From NCBI GenBank assembly GCA_002307095.1, contig DBTO01000033.1, forward strand, positions 16,393 through 29,732: a stretch of DNA of 13,340 nucleotides, given 5' to 3'. This document shows, piece after piece, positions 6,464 through 13,026 of the stretch (position 1 is the stretch's first letter; each line of letters begins with the position of its first letter). A program made the translations under genes and the position numbers. The DNA is from Sulfurospirillum sp. UBA1314 (lineage in GTDB: Bacteria > Campylobacterota > Campylobacteria > Campylobacterales > Sulfurospirillaceae). The notes below the pieces were generated by a model. It saw nothing but the letters and a program-made list of their open reading frames with translations, made no database searches and was not told where the DNA came from.

Positions 6464-7862
6464 AGTTTACATGTAAAAGTTCAGCTTCATTCCAACCACC
6501 GCCGAGTGCTTTAAAGAGTTCGGCTTGGTCGGTCAAAAGGGCTTGCTGGGTTGCGATGACACTGAGAGTACTGCTGAGCACGCCTTTTTGGGCATCTAAG
6601 ACTTCAAGCTGGTTCGCAACGCCTTGGTTGAAACGTTTGGTCGAGAGGTCTAAGACCTTTTGGTAGGCTTTGAGCTCTTCGTGTTGAAAGGCAAGACGAC
6701 TTTGGGCTAAATTCTCTTTTGCAAGCGCGTCATGTACCTCTTTGTACGCTTTTTTCACGGTTTGCTCGTAGCTTATTAAAGACGATTGCAAGTCGGTTTC
6801 AGAGATGGAAACACGCTGTTTGATGCGCCCAAAATCAAAAATTGGCACGCTGAGGCTCGGTCCCAAACTCCAACGATTGGCACTGGATTTGAGGATGTTG
6901 CCCAGATCATCGCTTTGTTGACCATAACTGCCTGTGAGGCTAATGGTCGGGAAATAAGCGGCTTTTTCAACCCCAATGAGTGCATTTTTGCTTTTGAGAT
7001 TTTCCAAGGATTCTTGAATATCGGGACGATTTTCCATCAAACTGGAAGGCACACCTTGGGGAATCGCAAGAGCGCTTGGTAGGGTCGCATCCGTTTTCAA
7101 CGCTTCAAAAAGTGCTTGCGGACTTTTACCCACTAAAATGGCTAAAGCGCTTTTTTGCAGCGCATAACTCTCCATCAAGCTGTTTTGAGACGCTTTGGCA
7201 TTGTTGTATTGCGCTAGGGCTTGGTTGGCTAATAGATCGCTGATCGTGCCCACTTTTTGCTGTTTGGAGCGAAACTCATAACTCTCTTTGTACGCTTGCG
7301 CGGTTTGCTCTAGCACTTTCATACGCGCTTGCAAGGAGGCGAGATTAAAGTAAGCGCTAATCACATCGTGAATGAGTGAATTGCGAACCGTCTCACGCGC
7401 GGCTTGCGTGGCTAAATAGAGCGACCAATTTGATTCACTCTGATTGGAGAGACGTCCCCAAAAGTCGATTTCGTAGGAGAGCGTGCCATTCATCGCAAAA
7501 TCAGAATAGACAGCGCCCTTATCTTTCGTGGAATACGCCTCATCGCTGGTTTTTTGACGGGTGTTGCTGGCGTTGGCGTTCAACGTTGGAAGTTCATTAG
7601 AAGTGCTCAGCCCATAGGTTTGGCGCGCTTTGAGCACTTTGAGCGCTGAAAGCTTTAGATCGTCACTGCCAAGAAGGGCTTCTTCGACAAGGGCGTTCAG
7701 CTTGGCGTCGTTAAACTGCTTCCACCACTCTTTGTTTACATGTAAAGCTTCTTGGGCGCTTTTGGGTTGTTCTATTTGAGGAACATTCAGCTCAGGTTTG
7801 AGCGAACATCCGCCCAAAAACAAGACAGCTGCGAGGGATAAAAGGGTAATGCTACGAGTCAT
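6462..7862 (-). CDS. TolC/OprM-type outer-membrane efflux lipoprotein (OMF of RND pump)
   Basis: Outer-membrane channel of the tripartite pump, NodT/OprM/CmeC-like, 466 residues. The signal peptide ends in a lipobox, LGGC, with Cys19 as the lipidation site. The protein shows the duplicated OEP helical repeats: a first half with WWKQFNDAKLNALVEEAL and LSYEIDFWGRLSNQ, and a second half with ENRPDIQESLENLKSKNALIGVEKAAYFPTISL, VPIFDFGRIKQRV and a final FNQGVANQLEVLDAQKGVL. The start at 7862 overlaps the end of the RND gene by 11 bases, with AAAGGAG six bases upstream inside that gene. Two palindrome copies lie in this gene, one near the N-terminus (EALHVN) and one at the extreme C-terminus (LLHVN-stop), both read as Leu-His-Val-Asn. 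Confidence 0.93.
   Translation of the reverse strand: MTRSITLLSLAAVLFLGGCSLKPELNVPQIEQPKSAQEALHVNKEWWKQFNDAKLNALVEEALLGSDDLKLSALKVLKARQTYGLSTSNELPTLNANASNTRQKTSDEAYSTKDKGAVYSDFAMNGTLSYEIDFWGRLSNQSESNWSLYLATQAARETVRNSLIHDVISAYFNLASLQARMKVLEQTAQAYKESYEFRSKQQKVGTISDLLANQALAQYNNAKASQNSLMESYALQKSALAILVGKSPQALFEALKTDATLPSALAIPQGVPSSLMENRPDIQESLENLKSKNALIGVEKAAYFPTISLTGSYGQQSDDLGNILKSSANRWSLGPSLSVPIFDFGRIKQRVSISETDLQSSLISYEQTVKKAYKEVHDALAKENLAQSRLAFQHEELKAYQKVLDLSTKRFNQGVANQLEVLDAQKGVLSSTLSVIATQQALLTDQAELFKALGGGWNEAELLHVN
6466..6477. repeat. TTTACATGTAAA palindrome, copy 5 (exact, at gene end)
   Basis: Exact copy forming the last codons before the stop of the outer-membrane factor gene (LHVN-stop), next to the ribosome site of the old yellow enzyme gene. 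Confidence 0.85.
7735..7746. repeat. TTTACATGTAAA palindrome, copy 6 (exact, intragenic)
   Basis: Exact copy near the 5' end of the outer-membrane factor gene, read as LHVN (residues 41-44). Confidence 0.85.
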
Positions 7863-10800
7863 GAACGACTCCTTTTTTGGTAAACTTTTCTTTCGTTTTC
7901 ATAATGAGATAGAAAAAGAGCGGTACAAAAAACGTACCGATCAACGTGAGCGTAATCATACCACCCACAACCGTGGTTCCGATGATATGACGGCTGTTGG
8001 CTCCGGCTCCCGTACTCAGTGCAAGTGGCAGGGTTCCTGCGATAAAGGCAAACGAGGTCATAACGATGGGTCGGAAGCGAATACGCGCCCCCTCAATCGT
8101 CGCATCGATCAAACTGTACCCATCATGAAGCTTTTGCATCGCAAATTCTACCATCAAAATCGCGTTTTTAGACGAAAGCCCCACGAGCGTTACTAGCCCC
8201 ACTTGGAAGTAAATGTCGTTTTGCAAATCTCTAAAATAGACCGCGAGTGCTGCGCCTAAAAGTGCGAATGGAACGGCTAAAACGATCGCAAATGGAATCG
8301 TCCAGCTCTCATACAGTGCCGCCAAGATCAAGAAAACAAAGATGATCGCATAGATAAAAGCGGTATTGCCACCTTTTTCAAGCAGTTTTTCTTGGTACGA
8401 AGTACCTGCCCAAGCGATGGTGTAGCCATTGGGGAGTACACTTTTTGCCACCTCTTCAATGATGCGAAGCGCGTCACCTGAGCTGTAGCCCGGACTTGGT
8501 TGTCCTGAAATTTGCGCCGCTTGGAACATGTTAAATTTTTGGATAATCGAAGGACCAACAATACGTTTTATGCTCGCAAGTGAGCTGATGGGAACAAGCC
8601 TTCCTTCGCTGGATTTGACAAAAACATCGTTGTAATTCTCCGTGCCTTCTCTAAAGGTGCTGTCACTTTGGACATTGACGTGATAGGTTCGTCCAAAGAG
8701 GTTAAAGTCGTTGGCGTAGGTATTGCCAAAGGTTGCTTGGATCGTGGTGAAAATATCTGCGACATCAACGCCGAGTGATTTGGCTTTGTCGTTGTCAACA
8801 TTGATGAGAAACTGCGGTACATTGGTGTTAATCGTTGAACGCATCGCAGCAAGCTCTTTTCGCTCCGCTGCTTTGGCTAAAATCTCTTTAACGTAGCCAT
8901 CGAGTGCTTGGATATTGCCGCCCGTTCGATCTTGCACATACATCTCAAATCCACCCGTGGTACTCATACCCATAATCGGTGGTGGCGTGACGGCGATCAA
9001 AAACGCCTCTTTATTTTGAGAGAGACCGCCCATCATTTTACCTGCAATCGCTTGGGAAGTTTGATCAGGACGCGGTCTTTCATCCCACGGACGAAGGCGA
9101 ATGAAACTAATACCCGAATCGGTTTTATACGCGTTGATAATAAAATCAAGCCCCGACATCGCTCCGACACGAATGACATCTGGGTTGGTGAAGGAAAAGT
9201 CACTGATCTCTTGGCTGACTTTTTGGGTGCGGCTCAGTGAAGCGCCTGGCATAAGGTTATTAATGATAAGAATCATACCTTTGTCTTCATTGGGAACCAA
9301 GCCTGTTGGAATACGCGCCGTGATGAAGAAAATGGCGGCAATAATGACGCCAAAAACCGCAATATTCATAATACCAAAACGAATTGTTTTGCGTACGCCC
9401 GTTGAGAAGAGCTCTGTTCCCTTTTCAAAAAGGGTGTTAAATTTTTGAATCAACCAAAACGGTTCACTCTCATGTTTACGTAAAAGAAGGGCACAAAGCG
9501 CTGGTGTCAAGGTCAATGCCACAAGACCAGAGATGGTGACGGAGATGATGACAGTCATCGCAAACTGCTTGTACATCATACCGCTAAAACCACCCATGAA
9601 GGCGGCAGGGACGAAGACCGCACACAAAACCATCACGATGGCGATAACCGGACTGGTGATCTCACGCATCGCCTTAATGGTCGCATCTTTGACGCTGAGA
9701 TCTTCTTCCCTGAGAATTCGTTCAACGTTTTCAATGACGACAATCGCATCATCGACCACCAGACCAATGGCGAGTGTGAGTCCAAAAAGGGTAAGCAGGT
9801 TGATGGAAAAACCTGCGGCATAAAAGCCTGCAAACGTTCCGACGATGGAGACGGGAATCGCAAGAACAGGAATAAACGTTGCGCGCAGATTGCCCAAAAA
9901 GAGGTAGATAATGCCGACAACCAGCGCAATGGAGAGCATCAATGTAAAGATCACCTCATGGATCGATTCACGTACGAAAATCGTTGGATCGTATGCCGTG
10001 TCAATCTCAAGATCGCTCGGGAAATTGGGAGAAATCTCCGCCAATTTTTGCTCTAAAAGATCGGAAACTTGAAGTGCATTAGCCCCCGAAGCTAGAAAAA
10101 TACCAATAGGAATCATCGGTTTGTTGTTAAAAATACCGCTAAAATAGTACGACTCAACGCCCAGTTCAACGTTTGCCACGTCTTTTAGCTTTAACGAGGA
10201 GCCATCGCTGTTCGATTTGATGATGATGTTGTTAAATTCACTTGCGTTTTTAAGCCTACCATCGGTTTTCACGGTGTAGGTATAGGTGGGTTGTTTATCC
10301 ATCGGCTCTTGTCCGATTTGACCTGCGGCATACTGCTCATTTTGACTTTTGATCGCGTTGATCACTTCGGCAGTGGTAAGATCATAGGTCGATAATTTAT
10401 CGGGCTTGATCCAGACGCGAATCGCATAATTTTTATTACCGAAAATGGTCACATCACCGATGCCGGGGATTCGCTTAAGGTCATCCACGATGTTAACGAG
10501 CGCGTAATTGGAGATAAAGGTCGTGTCATGCGCATTGTCTTTTGAGGTGAGGGTGATGACCTTTAAAATATCAGGAGAGCGTTCCCTCGTTGAAACACCT
10601 TGTCTGCGTACTGCTTCAGGAAGTTTGTTAGTCGCAATTTGGACACGGTTGTTGACATCCACTTTAGCTTGTGCAACGTCCGTACCAATTTGAAAATAGA
10701 CGTTGATGCTGACACTACCACTTGGAGAGGCGGTGGTGGTCATGTAAAGCATATTGCTCACACCATTGATCTCCTCTTCCAGCGGGGCTGCTACGGTCGT

Positions 10801-10977
10801 TGCGATGGTTTGCGCATCGGCACCTGGGTAGGTTGCTGAGACGATAATCTGCGGAGGTGCGATGCTTGGATACTCCTGAACTGGAAGCGACTTGATCGCA
10901 ATAATACCTGCCAAAATAATCACAATCGAAACAACGGTTGCAAAAATAGGGCGGTTGATAAAAAACTTAGAGAACAT
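7852..10977 (-). CDS. RND multidrug efflux transporter, HAE1 family (AcrB/MexB/CmeB-like)
   Basis: Inner-membrane proton-driven antiporter that moves drugs, detergents or other amphiphiles from the periplasm and membrane into the outer-membrane channel. Its 1041 residues match the family norm. The N-terminus is the standard MFxxFFINRPIFA with TM1, followed by the first porter/docking loop (PGADAQTIATTVAAPLEEEINGV), TM2-6 with the proton-relay Asp pair 409-410 in GLVVDDAIVVIENVER, a second large periplasmic loop, and TM8-12 with the conserved Lys in GLSSKNAILMVEFA. HAE1 rather than heavy-metal (HME) type is indicated by overall length and these motifs. Substrate range cannot be read from the sequence. 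The start overlaps the stop of the membrane fusion gene as TAATG, with GAGG seven bases upstream, and the 3' end overlaps the outer-membrane factor gene, so the three pump genes are translationally coupled. Confidence 0.96.
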   Translation of the reverse strand: MFSKFFINRPIFATVVSIVIILAGIIAIKSLPVQEYPSIAPPQIIVSATYPGADAQTIATTVAAPLEEEINGVSNMLYMTTTASPSGSVSINVYFQIGTDVAQAKVDVNNRVQIATNKLPEAVRRQGVSTRERSPDILKVITLTSKDNAHDTTFISNYALVNIVDDLKRIPGIGDVTIFGNKNYAIRVWIKPDKLSTYDLTTAEVINAIKSQNEQYAAGQIGQEPMDKQPTYTYTVKTDGRLKNASEFNNIIIKSNSDGSSLKLKDVANVELGVESYYFSGIFNNKPMIPIGIFLASGANALQVSDLLEQKLAEISPNFPSDLEIDTAYDPTIFVRESIHEVIFTLMLSIALVVGIIYLFLGNLRATFIPVLAIPVSIVGTFAGFYAAGFSINLLTLFGLTLAIGLVVDDAIVVIENVERILREEDLSVKDATIKAMREITSPVIAIVMVLCAVFVPAAFMGGFSGMMYKQFAMTVIISVTISGLVALTLTPALCALLLRKHESEPFWLIQKFNTLFEKGTELFSTGVRKTIRFGIMNIAVFGVIIAAIFFITARIPTGLVPNEDKGMILIINNLMPGASLSRTQKVSQEISDFSFTNPDVIRVGAMSGLDFIINAYKTDSGISFIRLRPWDERPRPDQTSQAIAGKMMGGLSQNKEAFLIAVTPPPIMGMSTTGGFEMYVQDRTGGNIQALDGYVKEILAKAAERKELAAMRSTINTNVPQFLINVDNDKAKSLGVDVADIFTTIQATFGNTYANDFNLFGRTYHVNVQSDSTFREGTENYNDVFVKSSEGRLVPISSLASIKRIVGPSIIQKFNMFQAAQISGQPSPGYSSGDALRIIEEVAKSVLPNGYTIAWAGTSYQEKLLEKGGNTAFIYAIIFVFLILAALYESWTIPFAIVLAVPFALLGAALAVYFRDLQNDIYFQVGLVTLVGLSSKNAILMVEFAMQKLHDGYSLIDATIEGARIRFRPIVMTSFAFIAGTLPLALSTGAGANSRHIIGTTVVGGMITLTLIGTFFVPLFFYLIMKTKEKFTKKGVVHDS

Positions 10978-12128
10978 TATTTCGCCTCTTCGTTGATGAC
11001 TTTATCAACTTTTACCGGTGCTCCTGCTTTGATTCTAAAGAAGTTATTGACGATGACCACATCGCCCTCTTTCAGACCGCTTTCAATCACATAGTCATTT
11101 TCACTTGCTTCGCCCATTTTTACAGGTTTCACCACTGCTTTTCCCTCTTCGACAACAAAGACAACGGTGCCAAGTGGGTTTTGAAGCACCGCTTTTTGTG
11201 GCACTTTGATGACGTTATTGCGGGTTAAACCGACCAAATTGACCTTGACAAATTGGTTGGGAAGCAGCTCTTTGCCTTCGTTTTTAAAGGTAGCGCGCGC
11301 TTTGAGTGAACCCGTTTTGGCATTGAGTGAACTGTCTAAAAAGTCTACGACACCGACCTCTTTAAATTTGGCGTCGCCGACTTGAAGGGTGGCTTTGAGT
11401 TTACCCTCGGTTGGGTTGGTCCATTTGCCATTTTTGATGTTGTATTTTTGTTTCATGACATCAATGTCGGGGATGGAAAATTCTACATGTAAAGGGTTGA
11501 TTTGTGTAATATCCACAAGGGCTGTTCCATCGGTAACGAGCGATCCCACATCAACCATTTTAAGTCCCGTCATACCGCTCATCGTAGCTTTGATGGTGGT
11601 GCGATCTAAATTAATGCTCGCCGTTTGCAAGGAGGCTTTCGCACTAGCAAGGCTGGCTTTGGCACCTTCATAGCTCCAGTACGCACTGTCTTTTTCTTGC
11701 TCACTCGAAGCGCCTGATTCATACAGCGCTTTGATGCGCTCCCAATCTTTCGTTGCTTTTTGGAGTTGGACATCCAGAGCGTTTACATTGGCTTTGGCAA
11801 GATTGAGCGCCGCTTCGTAGCTGTCGGGTTCGATTTTATAGAGCACATCGCCCTCTTTGACAAAATCACCTTCGGTGAAGAATTTTTTCATCAAAATACC
11901 ATTGGCACGGGCTTTAATCGTGACGCTTTGGGAACTGATCGTTTTACCAGGGTATTGAAGACTTAACGCTTCTTCTTTAGCGGAAGTGATTTTATAAACA
12001 TCCACAGCAGGAGCAGGTGTATTGGTAGCAGCAGGCGAGGGTTGCTTTTTTGCCTCTTCTGCATAACTTTGTGTGCCCAAGGCAAGACAAGTAACTAAAA
12101 GAAAGATTTTTTTGTTGAGTGAAAACAT
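10977..12128 (-). CDS. RND efflux periplasmic adaptor (membrane fusion protein, AcrA/CmeA-like)
   Basis: Periplasmic adaptor linking the RND transporter to the outer-membrane channel. The signal peptide (KKIFLLVTCLALGTQSYA) is probably cleaved before Glu-Glu; the Cys inside it lacks a good lipobox, so the protein seems not to be lipidated, unlike AcrA. Next come a low-complexity Pro/Ala linker, the first lipoyl half (VTIKARANGILMKKFFTEGDFVKEGDVLYKIEP), an alpha-hairpin (AALNLAKANVNALDVQLQKATKDWERIKALYESG...), the second lipoyl half (IKATMSGMTGLKMVDVGSLV), and beta-barrel and membrane-proximal domains (LPNQFVKVNLVGL, VPQKAVLQNPLGTVVFVVEE). The ATG at 12128 is preferred because GAAGGA lies six bases before it; the in-frame ATG at 12134 touches that site. 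The gene heads the six-gene row and has promoter-like sequence upstream. Confidence 0.94.
   Translation of the reverse strand: MFSLNKKIFLLVTCLALGTQSYAEEAKKQPSPAATNTPAPAVDVYKITSAKEEALSLQYPGKTISSQSVTIKARANGILMKKFFTEGDFVKEGDVLYKIEPDSYEAALNLAKANVNALDVQLQKATKDWERIKALYESGASSEQEKDSAYWSYEGAKASLASAKASLQTASINLDRTTIKATMSGMTGLKMVDVGSLVTDGTALVDITQINPLHVEFSIPDIDVMKQKYNIKNGKWTNPTEGKLKATLQVGDAKFKEVGVVDFLDSSLNAKTGSLKARATFKNEGKELLPNQFVKVNLVGLTRNNVIKVPQKAVLQNPLGTVVFVVEEGKAVVKPVKMGEASENDYVIESGLKEGDVVIVNNFFRIKAGAPVKVDKVINEEAK
11482..11493. repeat. TTTACATGTAAA palindrome, one mismatch (intragenic)
   Basis: TCTACATGTAAA inside the adaptor gene, read as Leu-His-Val-Glu in NPLHVEFS, a segment conserved in RND adaptors; this copy may be coincidental. 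Confidence 0.5.
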
Positions 12129-12152
12129 CAGCATTCCTTCATGCGGTTGAGT

Positions 12153-12170
12153 GTATAAATAGTATAAATT
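12153..12170. promoter_or_regulatory. tandem 9-bp repeat, possible operator of the efflux operon
   Basis: GTATAAATA at 12153-12161 is followed directly by GTATAAATT at 12162-12170, overlapping the -10/+1 region of the candidate promoter. Placement suits a repressor or response-regulator site. No regulator gene lies next to the pump here, so the factor is unknown. A+T-rich tandem sequence can also occur by chance. Confidence 0.35.
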
Positions 12171-12176
12171 GTAGCA
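12168..12176 (-). promoter_or_regulatory. extended -10 promoter candidate for the efflux operon
   Basis: The minus strand reads TGC-TACAAT about 40 bases before the adaptor start, with no strong -35. A second possible -10, TATACT, lies at 12161-12166 with a loose TTAACC 16 bases upstream. The tandem repeat just downstream overlaps the expected start of transcription. Confidence 0.5.
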
Positions 12177-12249
12177 TATTGGGGTTAATATTATGTAAAT
12201 AGTGCAAATTTTGCTTAAGGTTTAGTAGCGTTTTAAATCACATGATGAC

Positions 12250-12261
12250 TTTACATGTAAA
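12250..12261. repeat. TTTACATGTAAA palindrome, copy 7 (exact, between divergent genes)
   Basis: Exact copy in the middle of the ~215-bp gap between the divergent adaptor and FlxA-like genes, upstream of both promoter candidates. Confidence 0.85.
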
Positions 12262-12298
12262 GATTTTTTTGGTTTTTCACTTCATCTTTTTGGCTACC

Positions 12299-12307
12299 TT
12301 CCGATAT
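12299..12307 (+). promoter_or_regulatory. sigma-28 (FliA)-like -10 element before the FlxA-like gene
   Basis: TTCCGATAT closely resembles the sigma-28 -10 box (GCCGATAA in enterics, CGATAT-type in Campylobacterota). No clear TAAA-type -35 is seen about 15 bases upstream, but -35 elements are weak in this phylum. Transcription would begin about 30 bases before the ATG at 12344. Confidence 0.42.
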
Positions 12308-12343
12308 AGCTTAGGGGGCAAATGAAAACTGAAGGAGATGGTC

Positions 12344-12904
12344 ATGAGCACCATTAACACATCGTATTCATCCCAAGTTCTGGTAGATCAAAATACCACC
12401 AATAGTAGTTCAACGATTACCTCTTCGACTCAAAAAGAAGAAGAAGCAACAGCAACAACAAGTTCGAGTAGTATACCTGTCGATACCGTTGAAATTTCCG
12501 ATGAGGCAAAAACATTAGCTGCCACAAGTGAGAGCAGTAGCTCAAGCACGAGCAGCGAAGAGAGCTCATCTGAAGAAAGCAGCACGAGTGCTTCGACAAC
12601 AACGAGTGATTCAAGTAGTACTACGACAGCGTCATCCAGTAGTAGCACACAAAGCGGGGGCGCGAGTGCAGCTTCAGGAACCAGTAGTGCATCAACATCG
12701 AGCACAGATCTCGATGCGCAAATTAAAGCACTAGAGAAAAAAATCGCTGCACTTGAAAAAGAGATCGCAGCATCGCAATCAAACTCAAAAGATGACGAAA
12801 CTGCGGCTCAAGATGCACAAGCGAAACAAGCGATGCTCGCATCGTACCAGTCTCAACTTGCAGCATTAGAAGCTCAAGAAGCGGAGTCATCAACGTCTGC
12901 CTAA
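12344..12904 (+). CDS. Ser/Thr-rich coiled-coil protein, FlxA-like
   Basis: A 186-residue protein of unknown function. From this start, residues 1-30 are polar (MSTINTSYSSQ...). A short VDTVEISDEAKTLAA segment at about 46-60 is of a type seen in several flagellar or secretion-associated small proteins. A Ser/Thr-rich stretch with almost no other residues covers about 60-121. The C-terminus carries heptad-like helices at about 123-144 (LDAQIKALEKKIAALEKEIAA) and about 156-180 (QAMLASYQSQLAALEAQEAE). The paired IKALEKxIAALEKxI helices resemble FlxA-family proteins, whose E. coli member is in the FliA regulon; the CCGATAT box upstream agrees. There is no signal peptide or membrane helix. The ATG at 12344 is chosen since GGAG ends six bases before it; the in-frame ATG at 12338 abuts that site. 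The Ser tract is encoded by mixed AGT/AGC/TCA/TCG codons, so it is not a simple repeat expansion. Confidence 0.6.
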   Translation: MSTINTSYSSQVLVDQNTTNSSSTITSSTQKEEEATATTSSSSIPVDTVEISDEAKTLAATSESSSSSTSSEESSSEESSTSASTTTSDSSSTTTASSSSSTQSGGASAASGTSSASTSSTDLDAQIKALEKKIAALEKEIAASQSNSKDDETAAQDAQAKQAMLASYQSQLAALEAQEAESSTSA

Positions 12905-12920
12905 CTCCTTTTGGCTTGGA

Positions 12921-12958
12921 TAAAAGCTTTACATGTAACCTTACATGTAAAGCTTTTA
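12921..12958. terminator. 38-bp inverted repeat made of two palindrome copies; probable terminator
   Basis: Two perfect 18-nt arms (12921-12938 and 12941-12958) separated by CC. Each arm contains a copy of the dispersed palindrome with one mismatch (12928-12939 and 12940-12951). The outer arms AAAAGC/GCTTTT give a hairpin ending in TTTT on either strand, 16 bases after the FlxA-like stop codon and about 70 bases before dnaE. It is a good candidate for a factor-independent terminator, although each half is also self-complementary and could form two small hairpins. Confidence 0.6.
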
Positions 12959-12990
12959 AGGCAACTCTTACACCCTCTTAAGTCCTCATT

Positions 12991-12999
12991 TGCTACACT
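12991..12999 (+). promoter_or_regulatory. extended -10 promoter candidate for dnaE
   Basis: TGC-TACACT, an extended -10 of the same form as those before hemJ and the efflux operon, 27 bases before the dnaE ATG. No -35 is evident. Confidence 0.4.
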
Positions 13000-13026
13000 C
13001 TCAAAAACTATATATGATGAGACACT

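Noticed and set aside
12430..12705. Long antisense ORF rich in Leu and Val, opposite the FlxA-like gene
   Set aside because: It is the complement of the Ser/Thr/Glu codons of that gene, with no ribosome site or recognisable domain.
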